Shown here one piece after another: positions 1 through 8,150 of a stretch of DNA of 28,988 bases. The position numbers were made by a program, and so were the translations under genes. Position 1 is the stretch's first letter. Each line of letters starts with the position of its first letter. This DNA comes from Victivallales bacterium (GTDB lineage: Bacteria; Verrucomicrobiota; Lentisphaeria; Oligosphaerales; Oligosphaeraceae), in assembly GCA_017964325.1 (NCBI GenBank), contig JAGCSE010000310.1, forward strand, positions 1 to 28,988, read 5' to 3'. The notes under the pieces are model-generated. The model did not search any database and was not told the origin of the DNA. It saw nothing but the letters and a program-made list of their open reading frames with translations.

Positions 1-96
1 CATTAAGCATTAAGCATTAAGCATTAAGCATTAAGCATTAAGCATTAAGCATTAAGCATTAAGCATTAAGCATTAAGCATTAAGCATTAAGCATTA
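1..96. repeat. Heptanucleotide tandem repeat (CATTAAG)n
   Basis: The first 96 bases are an uninterrupted head-to-tail array of the 7-mer CATTAAG, about 13.7 copies with no mismatches, and it probably continues to the left of the window. A stop codon recurs in every frame on both strands, so it is non-coding. It lies just beyond the terminator of the dehydrogenase gene. Perfect unit identity points to recent slipped-strand expansion. There is no spacer structure, so it is not a CRISPR. Confidence 0.97.
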
Positions 97-97
97 C

Positions 98-130
98 AAA
101 ACGGCCCCGTCAGAACCATTCTGGCGGGGC
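98..130 (-). terminator. Rho-independent terminator of the SorE-like gene
   Basis: A 12-bp stem (104-115 with 119-130, one G-T wobble) closes a 3-base loop. On the minus strand it is followed by a short T run (positions 102-98). It lies 28 bases past the stop codon of the minus-strand dehydrogenase gene. Confidence 0.85.
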
Positions 131-158
131 TTGCATCAATCATTGAAATGCAAATAAC

Positions 159-1421
159 TTACGCCAGTTTCGGCATCTTTTCAAGGACGATCTTCTCGGC
201 TTCGAGATTCCACAGGCCGTTGTTGCGCGCGCAAGCGTCGGCGAGTTCAGCGAAGACGGGATCGGTCTTGCCTTTTTCAGCAAAATCCGCGATGGCGGTC
301 AGCGGGAAATCGCAATGCGTGTAAATCAGCTTCTTACCGCCTTTGATGTCGGGCAGATGGAGCGTGGTCTCGCGAGCGGCGGTCAAACCACCGATGTGAG
401 TGATCATCATGGCGGGATTCAGCTTGCCTTCGCTCATCAGTTGGAGGGCTTCCTTGATGTCGTCCGTCGTACCGCCAGATGTGCCGACGACGTGCGTCGC
501 GGCATAGTGGACGTTGTAGAAATTGAATTTCGCGGAGAATGACGTATCCGTCGGGCCTGCGAAGAAATTCAAGCAACCATCAGCAGCCAGAATGGCATCG
601 CCCTGTTCGACGACTGGAGCCACGGGTGCCAGAACGAATACATCGTTGTAGCCTTTTCCACCATTCAAGTCTTTCAACGCCTGAACGGGATTGTCGCATT
701 TCGTATTCAGATAGGCAAGTTTCACGCCGTTCTTTGCGGCGTCTTCAGGTGTCAGGATGGATTTAGCGCGGTCGAGACGTGCATCGTCGATATCCGTCAC
801 GACAACGAGTCCAGGCTTGCGCGGCCCATGGACGAGATAGTCGATCAAGCCGAGCCCCATGGGGCCAGCGGAGGCGAGACACGCGCATGCGCCACCTTCG
901 ACGACGCCCATGTTGTGGTGGTAAGTACCTGCGGGAATGTGGTATTGAGCATGGCAAGCTCCGATGAGGCAGCTCATCGGTTCGCTCAAACTGGCCATGA
1001 AATAGGCATCGCCCGTGTATTTCAACAGACAGCCATGCTCCATGACGATGCTCGGAATCCGAATATAGGTGGAATCGCCGCCGATGGTTTGGAAGGAATA
1101 GCCTGGAGCGGCGTATGAGCCTTCAATTGGCATGGCAGGCTGGATGCCGAAGCGGTCGCCCGGTTTGAACTGATCCTGCCATTTCTTGCCGACTTCGATG
1201 ATGCGGCCTGTGAATTCATGGCCCAGGATCGGAGGATTCGTCGCGCAGTCGTTTGGAACGCGTTTATGGTCTTCACCAGCCTTGGAAGCCTTATAACTGG
1301 ACATGCAGATGGAGTCACTGATGACTTCGGCAATGATGCCGTCATCGCCGCAGGGCGGCAGTTCGAAACTCTCCAGACGCAAGTCCATTTTCCCGTAGAT
1401 TCTCAACGCAGTCGTTTTCAT
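159..1421 (-). CDS. Zinc-dependent MDR dehydrogenase, L-sorbose-1-phosphate reductase (SorE)-like
   Basis: This 420-residue protein belongs to the medium-chain dehydrogenase/reductase family. The N-terminal GroES-like half has the catalytic zinc ligands Cys39 (in ICMSSYK) and the GHE motif at 67-69. A Rossmann half follows, with a glycine-rich turn (SAGPMGLG) around residues 184-191. The usual four-cysteine structural zinc loop is absent. The overall length, the CMSSYK motif and the spacing resemble SorE-type L-sorbose-1-phosphate reductases, which reduce a ketose 1-phosphate to a hexitol phosphate with NAD(P)H. The exact substrate here is inferred, not shown. The gene follows the acyl carrier protein gene after 60 bases and ends in a strong terminator. 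The start has only a weak upstream GAGAG as ribosome site. Alternatives are other threonine or sorbitol dehydrogenase relatives. Confidence 0.85.
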   Translation of the reverse strand: MKTTALRIYGKMDLRLESFELPPCGDDGIIAEVISDSICMSSYKASKAGEDHKRVPNDCATNPPILGHEFTGRIIEVGKKWQDQFKPGDRFGIQPAMPIEGSYAAPGYSFQTIGGDSTYIRIPSIVMEHGCLLKYTGDAYFMASLSEPMSCLIGACHAQYHIPAGTYHHNMGVVEGGACACLASAGPMGLGLIDYLVHGPRKPGLVVVTDIDDARLDRAKSILTPEDAAKNGVKLAYLNTKCDNPVQALKDLNGGKGYNDVFVLAPVAPVVEQGDAILAADGCLNFFAGPTDTSFSAKFNFYNVHYAATHVVGTSGGTTDDIKEALQLMSEGKLNPAMMITHIGGLTAARETTLHLPDIKGGKKLIYTHCDFPLTAIADFAEKGKTDPVFAELADACARNNGLWNLEAEKIVLEKMPKLA

Positions 1422-1481
1422 CGCACGTGTCTCTCTTTTAGATAGTTATGTTGTTTCGGATTGACGAAGACAGTCCATGAA

Positions 1482-1727
1482 TCACAGTTTTGTACGAAGC
1501 AAGTCCGCCAATGATTTCACGCTTTTCAGGACACCCGCCTTGATGTCGCTTTGGGCGAACTTGACATCAAACGTCTCCTCCATCGCGGTAACGAGTTCGA
1601 GAAGCAGGAAGGAGTCCACGCCGTATTCGGACAACTCCGTATCCGTATCGATCTCCGATGGCTCGATGTCTAAAAACAGACGTTCGACAATCATCGCTTT
1701 CAATTGATCTTCCAATGTCTCTGCCAT
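1482..1727 (-). CDS. Acyl carrier protein, stand-alone
   Basis: An 81-residue acidic protein of normal ACP length. The phosphopantetheine attachment site is Ser39 in the GVDS motif, followed by the expected hydrophobic helix (FLLLELV). The AAAGGA ribosome site lies 7 bases before the ATG, and an extended -10 promoter sits about 75 bases upstream. No fatty-acid or polyketide synthesis genes are nearby: neighbours are a UspA gene upstream and a SorE-like dehydrogenase downstream. It is therefore probably a secondary, specialised ACP rather than the housekeeping AcpP, which normally sits with fabF or fabG. Its acyl or aminoacyl cargo cannot be told from the sequence. Confidence 0.93.
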   Translation of the reverse strand: MAETLEDQLKAMIVERLFLDIEPSEIDTDTELSEYGVDSFLLLELVTAMEETFDVKFAQSDIKAGVLKSVKSLADLLRTKL

Positions 1728-1800
1728 TGTCTTTTCCTTTTGATTTTTAAATATTTATAAATAACACTAGATTTTTTTGACGGCGGGATGCCATCTGTTC

Positions 1801-1809
1801 ATTATACCA
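1801..1809 (-). promoter_or_regulatory. Extended -10 promoter for the ACP gene
   Basis: The minus strand reads TGGTATAAT, a perfect extended -10 (TGnTATAAT), about 75 bases before the ACP start codon. No good -35 is visible, as is normal for extended -10 promoters. It would give a 5' leader of about 65 bases and suggests that the ACP gene, perhaps with the dehydrogenase, is transcribed separately from the UspA/TRAP genes. Confidence 0.5.
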
Positions 1810-1840
1810 TTTTATTAATTAAACGTTTGAGCCACGCCTC

Positions 1841-2293
1841 TCATTTGACAGGAGGAATGACCAACACAGGGCAATTCGCCCTTTTCACGACCTTCTCCGC
1901 CACTGAGCCGAATAACAGATTGGAAAGAGCCCCCGTGCCCTGCCGTCCAATCACAATCAGCCTTGCACCAATCTCCTCCGCATATTTCAAAATTTCCGTA
2001 TGGCTTTTGCCGATACGGAAGGCCGTTTTGAAAACGACCCCTTCTGGAATCTTCGGGCGGAAATCACGGTCGATCTTCTCATCGATGTCGCTTTTCGCTT
2101 TATTATCTGCATCTCCTTCTACACCATAGATATAGGATTTCCAGTACTGTGCATCTGGTTCAGGAATCACATGGATGAGATGCAATTCACTGCCCGTCCG
2201 TAACGCAGCAGCCTCCAAGGCGTAAGTGAATGCCGCTGCTGCGTTTTCAGAAAAATCCGTACAATATAGAATGCGTATCGGCTGTTCCTGCAT
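1841..2293 (-). CDS. Universal stress protein, UspA family
   Basis: A 150-residue single-domain Usp protein. The nucleotide-binding signature G-x2-G-x9-G-S is intact (Gly116, Gly119, Gly129, Ser130), placing it in the ATP-binding subclass. It starts with a typical beta strand (IRILYCTDFS) and ends with CPVLVIP. The ribosome site AGGAGA lies 6 bases upstream. The gene lies 95 bases behind dctM on the same strand, so it is likely part of, or coordinated with, the TRAP transporter cluster. Known precedent: TeaD, a UspA protein encoded with the TeaABC TRAP transporter of Halomonas, modulates transport of ectoine. A similar role here is inference. Confidence 0.93.
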   Translation of the reverse strand: MQEQPIRILYCTDFSENAAAAFTYALEAAALRTGSELHLIHVIPEPDAQYWKSYIYGVEGDADNKAKSDIDEKIDRDFRPKIPEGVVFKTAFRIGKSHTEILKYAEEIGARLIVIGRQGTGALSNLLFGSVAEKVVKRANCPVLVIPPVK

Positions 2294-2388
2294 GATCGTC
2301 TCCTGTTGGCTTTCATCCTCCTAAAAACAGACAACTTATATAATTTGTCCCATCCTTTTCGATTTTACAACTATTTTCCACCGTCGTA

Positions 2389-3720
2389 TCATGCGAATTT
2401 TGCCATCATCCGCGGCAGCCATAACGCAAGCTGCGGGAAGAAAATCAGCAACAGCATCGCAATCAGAATCAACAGGAAATACGGCATCGCCCCGCGGAAT
2501 ATCTTCTGAAGAGGAATGTCACGTGCAATGCCGCCAACGACATACACGTTGACGCCGACAGGCGGCGTGATGACGCCAATCTGCGTGACCAACACGATAA
2601 GCGTTCCGAACCAAATCATCGTCTGTTCACCGCCACCGCCAAACGTAAATTTCTGTACGACAGGCAATAGGATTGGAATCGTCAACATGACTAACGCCAA
2701 GGCATCGATGAAGCAACTGGCGACGATGAATCCGAAGATGATAAATGCAAGTGTCACACCCTGCGGCATTTGTGCATCTGCTAGTGTTTTGGCCAACGTG
2801 GAAGGAAGATTCGTCACGCCAAGAAAACGTCCAAACATGGATGCCCCCGCGATGATGATCAACACCATGCAAGACGTGCGCATCGTCTCCAAAAGCGCTT
2901 TCCTGAGAACATTCCATGTCAACACGCCGCGGCACAACGCCACGACAACACCCGCACCCGCGCCAATGGCTGCCGCTTCGGTCGGAGTGAACCAACCAAG
3001 AAACATACCGCCCATAACAATGGCGAACAGGATGATGGTCTCCAAAATGCCGAGAAGCGATTTGAATTTGTCCGCCCACGTTGTTGCTTCGCCCGCAGGC
3101 CCCAGTTTCGGATTCAGGCGGCAGACGATTCCAATATAGATACAGAACAGTATCGTGATGAGTAGCCCGGGGATGACTCCAGACATAAACAACTTGGCTG
3201 GAGATACTTTTGTCATGATTCCATAGACGATGAAAACAACGCTCGGCGGAATCAGCATACCGAGGCTTCCACCAGCCGCTATCGTGCCCGCGCCTAGTTT
3301 CAAATCATAGCCACGACGGCGCATTTCAGGCAGTGCGACTGCTGACATCGTTGCCGCCGTCGCAGGACCAGACCCGCAAATCGCGCCAAATGCGGTACAT
3401 GCGCCAACAGTCGCCATCGCCAAACCGCCAGGAAGCCGTCCAAGCCAATGGTACGCAGCGTCGAACAGCCGACGGCTGATGCCCGCATGGTACGTAATCT
3501 GCCCCATGAAGATGAACAGCGGTATGACGCTTAAGTCATATTTGGAAAATGTTTCATAGCAAGAACTTAAAAGCAGATGCCCTGCCCCCGCCAAATCACC
3601 GATGGCTAAAGCGTAGCCGACGCAGCCCACGGCCGCGAGCGCAAATCCGACAGGCATACTCAGTCCCAACAGAACCAACAGGACGGCACACCCCAATATT
3701 CCTAATAATGTCAAGCTCAT
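2389..3720 (-). CDS. dctM: TRAP transporter large permease subunit, DctM family
   Basis: A 443-residue, strongly hydrophobic protein with about 12 predicted membrane segments, the normal size of DctM. It is the ion-coupled permease that takes substrate from the periplasmic binding protein. Family-like stretches include a GSGPATAAT segment and an IPPSVVFIVYG segment in the first half and ITPPVGVNVYVV near the end. An in-frame extension to 3804 exists, but I choose the ATG at 3720. It has a good AAAGGAG site and overlaps the dctQ stop codon in an ATGA arrangement, which implies translational coupling. The substrate cannot be read from the permease. The nearby isomerase and dehydrogenase suggest a sugar acid or similar carboxylate. 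Confidence 0.95.
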   Translation of the reverse strand: MSLTLLGILGCAVLLVLLGLSMPVGFALAAVGCVGYALAIGDLAGAGHLLLSSCYETFSKYDLSVIPLFIFMGQITYHAGISRRLFDAAYHWLGRLPGGLAMATVGACTAFGAICGSGPATAATMSAVALPEMRRRGYDLKLGAGTIAAGGSLGMLIPPSVVFIVYGIMTKVSPAKLFMSGVIPGLLITILFCIYIGIVCRLNPKLGPAGEATTWADKFKSLLGILETIILFAIVMGGMFLGWFTPTEAAAIGAGAGVVVALCRGVLTWNVLRKALLETMRTSCMVLIIIAGASMFGRFLGVTNLPSTLAKTLADAQMPQGVTLAFIIFGFIVASCFIDALALVMLTIPILLPVVQKFTFGGGGEQTMIWFGTLIVLVTQIGVITPPVGVNVYVVGGIARDIPLQKIFRGAMPYFLLILIAMLLLIFFPQLALWLPRMMAKFA

Positions 3721-4205
3721 GAGTGCATCATCTCCTTTCCCGGATGGGCCAGATTGTAGATTTTCACCAACACGACCACGATGAACGTGAACGAAACGAC
3801 CCATAGCACCCAGAACAGCGGAATCTGCAATGTCAGCGTTCCTATTCCCTTACGCAGCAAATACTTGCCATATATCCAGCTTCGCCATGCCAAAAACAGG
3901 AACATCAGCATCGCCACGCCGCGTGAGAATGCATCCACCCACTTACGCACTTCTCGCGGGAATTTCTGGAAGAAATATTCGACTGCGACATGTCCCTTTA
4001 CGGCAGTCGTATATGGCAGCGCACAAGCTCCGCTCAGACAAGCCGCAATCTGCACGACATCAACGACTCCGACCAGCGGATGGCCGAACCGCCGCAGCAC
4101 CACATCCAGGCAAGTCGCCACAACCATGACAGCCACGCCGAAGCCCGCCACAGCCGCCATTGCTCGCACCAATCCTGTCACGATTTTCCTATAACTTTCC
4201 CACAT
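3717..4205 (-). CDS. dctQ: TRAP transporter small permease subunit, DctQ family
   Basis: A 162-residue membrane protein with four predicted transmembrane helices (roughly residues 13-35, 48-68, 90-108 and 126-148), matching the DctQ family size and topology. A conserved-looking RRFGHPLVGVVDVVQ stretch follows helix 1, as in other DctQ subunits. The gene starts 2 bases after the dctP stop codon and its own stop overlaps the dctM start by 4 bases. Order and spacing (dctP-dctQ-dctM) are those of a standard tripartite ATP-independent transporter operon. Confidence 0.93.
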   Translation of the reverse strand: MWESYRKIVTGLVRAMAAVAGFGVAVMVVATCLDVVLRRFGHPLVGVVDVVQIAACLSGACALPYTTAVKGHVAVEYFFQKFPREVRKWVDAFSRGVAMLMFLFLAWRSWIYGKYLLRKGIGTLTLQIPLFWVLWVVSFTFIVVVLVKIYNLAHPGKEMMHS

Positions 4206-4207
4206 GG

Positions 4208-5254
4208 TCAGTTCTCCTTGTGTTTTGTTTCCTGCCTCGCTTTTGCAATTCGTTCGCGCAGGAAAGCAACGGCTTCATTTCCAGGAAGTCCTTTCTTTTC
4301 AGCACCTTGTGCCCATCCATCCAGCAATGGTTTCAATGCTTCACGAGCCTTGGCATCCTCCGCTTCGGGCAGGTCAATGATGTCGCGGCCAAGCTTCTTT
4401 ACAAAAGCCTCGCCTTCAGCATCCATCTTGTCCCACAAATCACCATGCTTGGCAATCCATTCTTCGTTGATTTCACGAATGATCTGCTGAATGTCCGGAG
4501 GGAGCTTCTCCCATGATTTCTTGTTCATCACAACGAACATCGCCGTCGTATAACCAAGCGATGGAATCCGTGTCACAGCTTTGATGACTTCGCCCTGCTT
4601 CCAGCCACACAATGTCTCAATGGGACACAGCGTTCCCTGCACAACTCCCTTGCGTAACGCTTCATACGTATCGCCTTGACTCAACCCGACCGCATCCGCG
4701 CCAAGACAGCTCACGGCACGTGCCGTCACGCCCGTCCCACGAATGCGTTGCCCTTTCAAATCATCGAAATTATGGACTGGCAGATTGCTGGCCAACACGC
4801 CTGGCCCATGCGCATGCGCGTACATCAGCTCTACATCCGACAGTTCAGCAGGATTAAAATGACGGATGAACTCGTTGGCGATCTGCGTGGCAGACGTCCC
4901 GTCGGGATACCCCCATGGCAGATCCAATACTTCAATCAGCGGAAACAACCCGCGACTATACGCGAAGCAACTCATGCCGACATCCGTCGCCCCGAAGACC
5001 ACACCATTGAAATTCTCGCTATCCGTCGTCAGGACGGAGCCTGGATAGACATCCACGACCACCCTGCCGTCCGTCCGTTTCTCGACTTCCTCCGCCCAAA
5101 GTTTCCCCAGCTTCGCCGCTCCATGGGATGGTGGAAAGAAGATGTTGTAAGTCAGCCTGTACCGAGCCTTTGGCTTTCCCGTCTGCGCGGGGCGGCAAGA
5201 GCTCAGCAATAAACAGACTGCCAAAGCCATGCCGAATGTTAGCGTGTGTTTCAT
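4208..5254 (-). CDS. dctP: TRAP transporter substrate-binding protein, DctP family, predicted lipoprotein
   Basis: A 348-residue extracytoplasmic solute receptor. The N-terminus has a hydrophobic signal and a lipobox (LSSC, Cys20), so it is probably a lipid-anchored binding protein rather than a free periplasmic one. The mature part has DctP/TAXI-like features: YNIFFPPSHG near the start, a WAEEVEKRTDGRVVVDVYPG stretch, and an MNKKSWEKLPPDIQQII stretch close to the C-terminus. I see no clear carboxylate-binding arginine from sequence alone. An AAAAGG site precedes the ATG. A terminator just upstream separates it from the isomerase gene, so its promoter must lie within about 40 bases; I could not identify a convincing one. 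Confidence 0.93.
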   Translation of the reverse strand: MKHTLTFGMALAVCLLLSSCRPAQTGKPKARYRLTYNIFFPPSHGAAKLGKLWAEEVEKRTDGRVVVDVYPGSVLTTDSENFNGVVFGATDVGMSCFAYSRGLFPLIEVLDLPWGYPDGTSATQIANEFIRHFNPAELSDVELMYAHAHGPGVLASNLPVHNFDDLKGQRIRGTGVTARAVSCLGADAVGLSQGDTYEALRKGVVQGTLCPIETLCGWKQGEVIKAVTRIPSLGYTTAMFVVMNKKSWEKLPPDIQQIIREINEEWIAKHGDLWDKMDAEGEAFVKKLGRDIIDLPEAEDAKAREALKPLLDGWAQGAEKKGLPGNEAVAFLRERIAKARQETKHKEN

Positions 5255-5297
5255 TTGTCCAATGCCTTTTTTTATTGGATATCAATTGTCATTACAG

Positions 5298-5341
5298 AAA
5301 AAACGACCGTTCGACGATGTGCATACACGTCGCCGCGGTCG
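5298..5341 (-). terminator. Terminator between the TIM-barrel isomerase and dctP
   Basis: A 6-bp outer stem (5304-5309 with 5336-5341) encloses a second small stem (5312-5316 with 5328-5332). On the minus strand it is followed by six T residues (5303-5298). It lies about 45 bases past the isomerase stop codon. Confidence 0.75.
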
Positions 5342-5384
5342 GTTTTTCGTGTTTTTTCTGGAAAAGACTCCCTTTCAAGGGGAA

Positions 5385-6239
5385 TCAGATTTTGCTTTTC
5401 AGGAAATTGACGGCTGTGCGAATATCCGCTTCCGGATTCGCCCCGACCTCGCGTTCGACGGTCAGGTAGCCATGATAACCGATTTCGGACAGGGCCGCCA
5501 GATAGCGTTCCCAATCCACTTTACCCTCGCCTAATGGCAGTTCGTTGAAAAGTTCGCCGATATTCAAGCCTTCGATACCCCCTTCCGCGAAAGAGGCATA
5601 GACCTTCACTGGATCGCACGGTTGATACTGCACGCCATCTTTCGCATGGGTGTGGACGATGTAGTCTTTCAGCGTGTAAACGGCTTTGACGGGATCGTCG
5701 TTCTGCACCATGATAAGGTTTGCGGGATCGAGATTTACGCCGATGCCCTTCGAGCCGACATCATCCAAAAACTCGCGGAGGCGCTGCGCCTTTTCAGGAC
5801 CAGTCTCAATTGCGAATGTCACGCCTTTCGCCTCGGCGTATTTGCCAAGTTCGCGGCAGACGAGCCGCTGATTTTGATAGACGGGACTGGACGAATCCGC
5901 GGGAACGACACCGATGTGCGTCGTCACGACGTTCGTGCCTAAATCAACAGCCAGATCGACGATGGCTTTCGATTTTGCAATCTTCCATTCGTTCTCTTCT
6001 GGCTTCTGGAAACCATGGCCGCCCAAATCGCCGCACAAGGCGGAAATCGCCAGACCATTCTTCTCAACCAAAGCGCGGAACTCGCGGCGGCGTGCCGCAT
6101 CCATAGCATCGACACTCATTTCACCATCCACGACATACACCTGAATGCCATCCGCACCCAGTTCACGGGCCTTCACAACTCCGTCATAGATCGGAATGCG
6201 GAAGGAATCAACCATAACACCAATGAGAAAATTTGACAT
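5385..6239 (-). CDS. Sugar phosphate isomerase/epimerase, xylose-isomerase-like TIM barrel
   Basis: A 284-residue single-domain TIM barrel of the AP endonuclease 2 / xylose isomerase-like family. The metal-binding set expected for this family can be placed at Glu145 (AIETG), Asp171 (NLDPANL), His196/His198 (VHTHAKDG) and Glu262 or Glu264 (TVEREVG). Members include IolE, IolI, hydroxypyruvate isomerase and D-tagatose/psicose 3-epimerases; I cannot say which reaction applies. It sits just upstream of the TRAP operon but ends in its own terminator. The ribosome site is weak. Given the IolB-like gene in the same window, an inositol-pathway role is possible but unproven. Confidence 0.88.
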   Translation of the reverse strand: MSNFLIGVMVDSFRIPIYDGVVKARELGADGIQVYVVDGEMSVDAMDAARRREFRALVEKNGLAISALCGDLGGHGFQKPEENEWKIAKSKAIVDLAVDLGTNVVTTHIGVVPADSSSPVYQNQRLVCRELGKYAEAKGVTFAIETGPEKAQRLREFLDDVGSKGIGVNLDPANLIMVQNDDPVKAVYTLKDYIVHTHAKDGVQYQPCDPVKVYASFAEGGIEGLNIGELFNELPLGEGKVDWERYLAALSEIGYHGYLTVEREVGANPEADIRTAVNFLKSKI

Positions 6240-6267
6240 TTATCACACCATTAGTCATTTTATGCAC

Positions 6268-6298
6268 TTGAACAAAATCATTCTTCCTTTAATATAAT
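6268..6298 (+). promoter_or_regulatory. Sigma-70-like promoter for the acidic-protein/GNAT pair
   Basis: TTGAAC at 6268-6273 and a perfect TATAAT at 6293-6298 are separated by 19 bases. This gives a leader of about 55 bases before the ATG at 6360, which has an AGGA site. Confidence 0.6.
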
Positions 6299-6359
6299 GA
6301 CATTTACGCTTATAGCCAAAAGACAACAAACATTTTTCAAATAAATCACAGGACAAAAC

Positions 6360-6884
6360 ATGAGAGACACAGACGAACTCGAAACCATCGTGGGGCAATT
6401 GGATGTCTATGACGGCCTGGACGGCCAGAAATTGATCATCACAACCGCCCAAGGAGACGAATATCTCATCGCTTCGAAAAAATGGATCAAACGACTCAAC
6501 AAATACGCCGATGAGGAAATCGACATCACATTCGAAGGTACTGTCGAACACGATCCAGAAGAAGGAATGGACGTCATCTCCATCAAGAGCTTCAAGCCCG
6601 CGCAGGAAGTCGAAGACGACTTGCCGACACTCCTCAGCCTGAATGAAGACATGAAGCTCAGTAAGGATAAAAGCAGCCGCAAATCCCGCAAGAACGACGA
6701 CGATGAGATTCCGGAAATCCCAGACGATCCAGATGCCGCCGCACTCTGGAACATCACCGAAATTGACGACGACACAGGCAATGAAGATGAAGAACCGTCA
6801 CTGGACGATCTCGAAGACGAAGACATCCCCGATGACATCAATCTTGACGATCTTGAAGACGACATCCCAGAATCCAAGAAATAA
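6360..6884 (+). CDS. Hypothetical acidic low-complexity protein
   Basis: A 174-residue protein I do not recognise. Residues 1-80 look like a compact beta-rich domain (alternating strands such as QKLIITT, EYLIAS, DITFEGTVE and DVISIKS) that binds or senses something unknown. Residues 80-174 are lysine-poor, very rich in Asp, Glu and Pro, with repeated LDDLED-type motifs, and are surely disordered. There is no signal peptide or membrane segment, so it is probably cytoplasmic. It starts with a good AGGA site behind a clear promoter and lies 31 bases before the GNAT gene, so the two are likely co-transcribed. The acidic tail could mimic nucleic acid or mediate protein contacts, but this is a guess. 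Confidence 0.75.
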   Translation: MRDTDELETIVGQLDVYDGLDGQKLIITTAQGDEYLIASKKWIKRLNKYADEEIDITFEGTVEHDPEEGMDVISIKSFKPAQEVEDDLPTLLSLNEDMKLSKDKSSRKSRKNDDDEIPEIPDDPDAAALWNITEIDDDTGNEDEEPSLDDLEDEDIPDDINLDDLEDDIPESKK

Positions 6885-6915
6885 CTCGTTCTCCATCAAT
6901 AATCAATAAAAGAAG

Positions 6916-8088
6916 ATGAACATCGAAAAGCTGACTGCTGCTGATTTTGACGAACTTCTGGACACGATGAATGTCTGCTTCTCCCACGGCCAGGAAGGCT
7001 ACTCTTTTTTGGATACATTGCCCGCGATGTGGCGGCATGACAATGTCGTCATGGGGCGGCATCTCGCCATCAAGGACGGTAGCCGCGTCGCGGCGGCCGT
7101 CGGCGTATATCCACTGCCGACGCGCGTCGCAGGCCACAACATCATGTTCGCAACAGTCGGCAATGTCGCGACTCGTCCTGAATACCGTAAGAAAGGATAT
7201 ATGAAGACGTTGATGACGGAATCCATGGAGGAGCTGAAACGGATCGGCGCAGATGTCGCACGACTCGGCGGCCTGCGCCAACGCTACAACCGCTACGGTT
7301 TTGAAAAGGCTGGGCAGAGTATCAATTTCACCATCAGCGCTAAAAACGTGCGGGACTATTATGACTCGTCTCTCGGCCATGAGCGTGAATACACGCCGAT
7401 GATGTCATTCCGCCCAATCGAACGCGGCGACAACGCCGCCCTTTCATTCGCACAAACTGCCTATGCCAACGCCTTGCAGCATACGGACCGTGGCGACAAC
7501 CAGCGTTTCTACGATGTCACGCACGCCTGGAAATGCACACCATGGCTGGCCATGTTCCCCGATGGCTCACCAGCTGGTTTTCTTTCTACCTATCCGAATT
7601 CAGGCCGTGTCACGGAACATTACGCATACACGCCAACCATTGAATACCAAATGCTTCTGGATTTTCTAAGCTTCAAACAACTGGATTCCGTCTCCTTCAG
7701 CACGGCTTCATGGGATGTCGAACTCAATCGCATTGCGGGCCGCATCGCCGAAAGTGTCAATGTGACGACTGCCGACAATTTCAAGGTTATCCATTTCGCA
7801 AAGCTCGCCAATGCCGCGCTCGCCCAAAAGGCGACATACGCCGCCATTCCCGACGGACTGTTCACGTTGTCCATCGTCGGCGGCGAAACAATCCAATTCA
7901 AAGACGGGAGTTTCCAGAATGTTGACGGCGTGCCTTCTGAACTGACACTCAACAACTTGGATGCAACTCGCTTCTTGTTTGGGCCATTGCCGCCCTGCTC
8001 CATCTGCGACATTCCCGCGAAAATCCGCCCAGTCGTGGAAGCCCTCCTCCCCCTGCCTCTCTGGTGGAACTATCAGGACCGCGTGTGA
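6916..8088 (+). CDS. GNAT family N-acetyltransferase, Eis-like
   Basis: A 390-residue protein with an N-terminal GNAT fold. The acetyl-CoA pyrophosphate-binding loop is visible at residues 91-96 (RKKGYM) within a VATRPEYRKKGYMKTLM strand-loop-helix, fitting the R/Q-x-x-G-x-G/A pattern. A second GNAT-like region and a C-terminal SCP2-like part (FTLSIVGGETIQFKDG) follow. This three-part layout is that of the Eis / enhanced-intracellular-survival family, which acetylates amines such as lysines or aminoglycosides. The true substrate is unknown. It follows the acidic protein on the same transcript and ends in a terminator that overlaps the stop codon. The ribosome site (AAGAAG) is poor, so translation may depend on the upstream gene. 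Confidence 0.85.
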   Translation: MNIEKLTAADFDELLDTMNVCFSHGQEGYSFLDTLPAMWRHDNVVMGRHLAIKDGSRVAAAVGVYPLPTRVAGHNIMFATVGNVATRPEYRKKGYMKTLMTESMEELKRIGADVARLGGLRQRYNRYGFEKAGQSINFTISAKNVRDYYDSSLGHEREYTPMMSFRPIERGDNAALSFAQTAYANALQHTDRGDNQRFYDVTHAWKCTPWLAMFPDGSPAGFLSTYPNSGRVTEHYAYTPTIEYQMLLDFLSFKQLDSVSFSTASWDVELNRIAGRIAESVNVTTADNFKVIHFAKLANAALAQKATYAAIPDGLFTLSIVGGETIQFKDGSFQNVDGVPSELTLNNLDATRFLFGPLPPCSICDIPAKIRPVVEALLPLPLWWNYQDRV

Positions 8089-8105
8089 CAAAAACACGTT
8101 TTTTT
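8082..8105 (+). terminator. Terminator at the end of the GNAT gene
   Basis: A 5-bp stem (8082-8086 with 8094-8098) is followed by seven T residues (8099-8105). The 5' arm overlaps the last codons and stop of the gene. A further small palindrome (GCGTT/AACGC, 8107-8118) lies just after. The stem is short, so strength is uncertain. Confidence 0.5.
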
Positions 8106-8150
8106 AGCGTTGGAACGCGATTGGCATAAACACAATTTGTGACTTGTGAA

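Noticed and set aside
1..96. CRISPR array
   Set aside because: The 7-base units are adjacent with no spacers.
2516..3139. Plus-strand open frame of 207 codons
   Set aside because: Antisense to dctM; no domain and no ribosome site.
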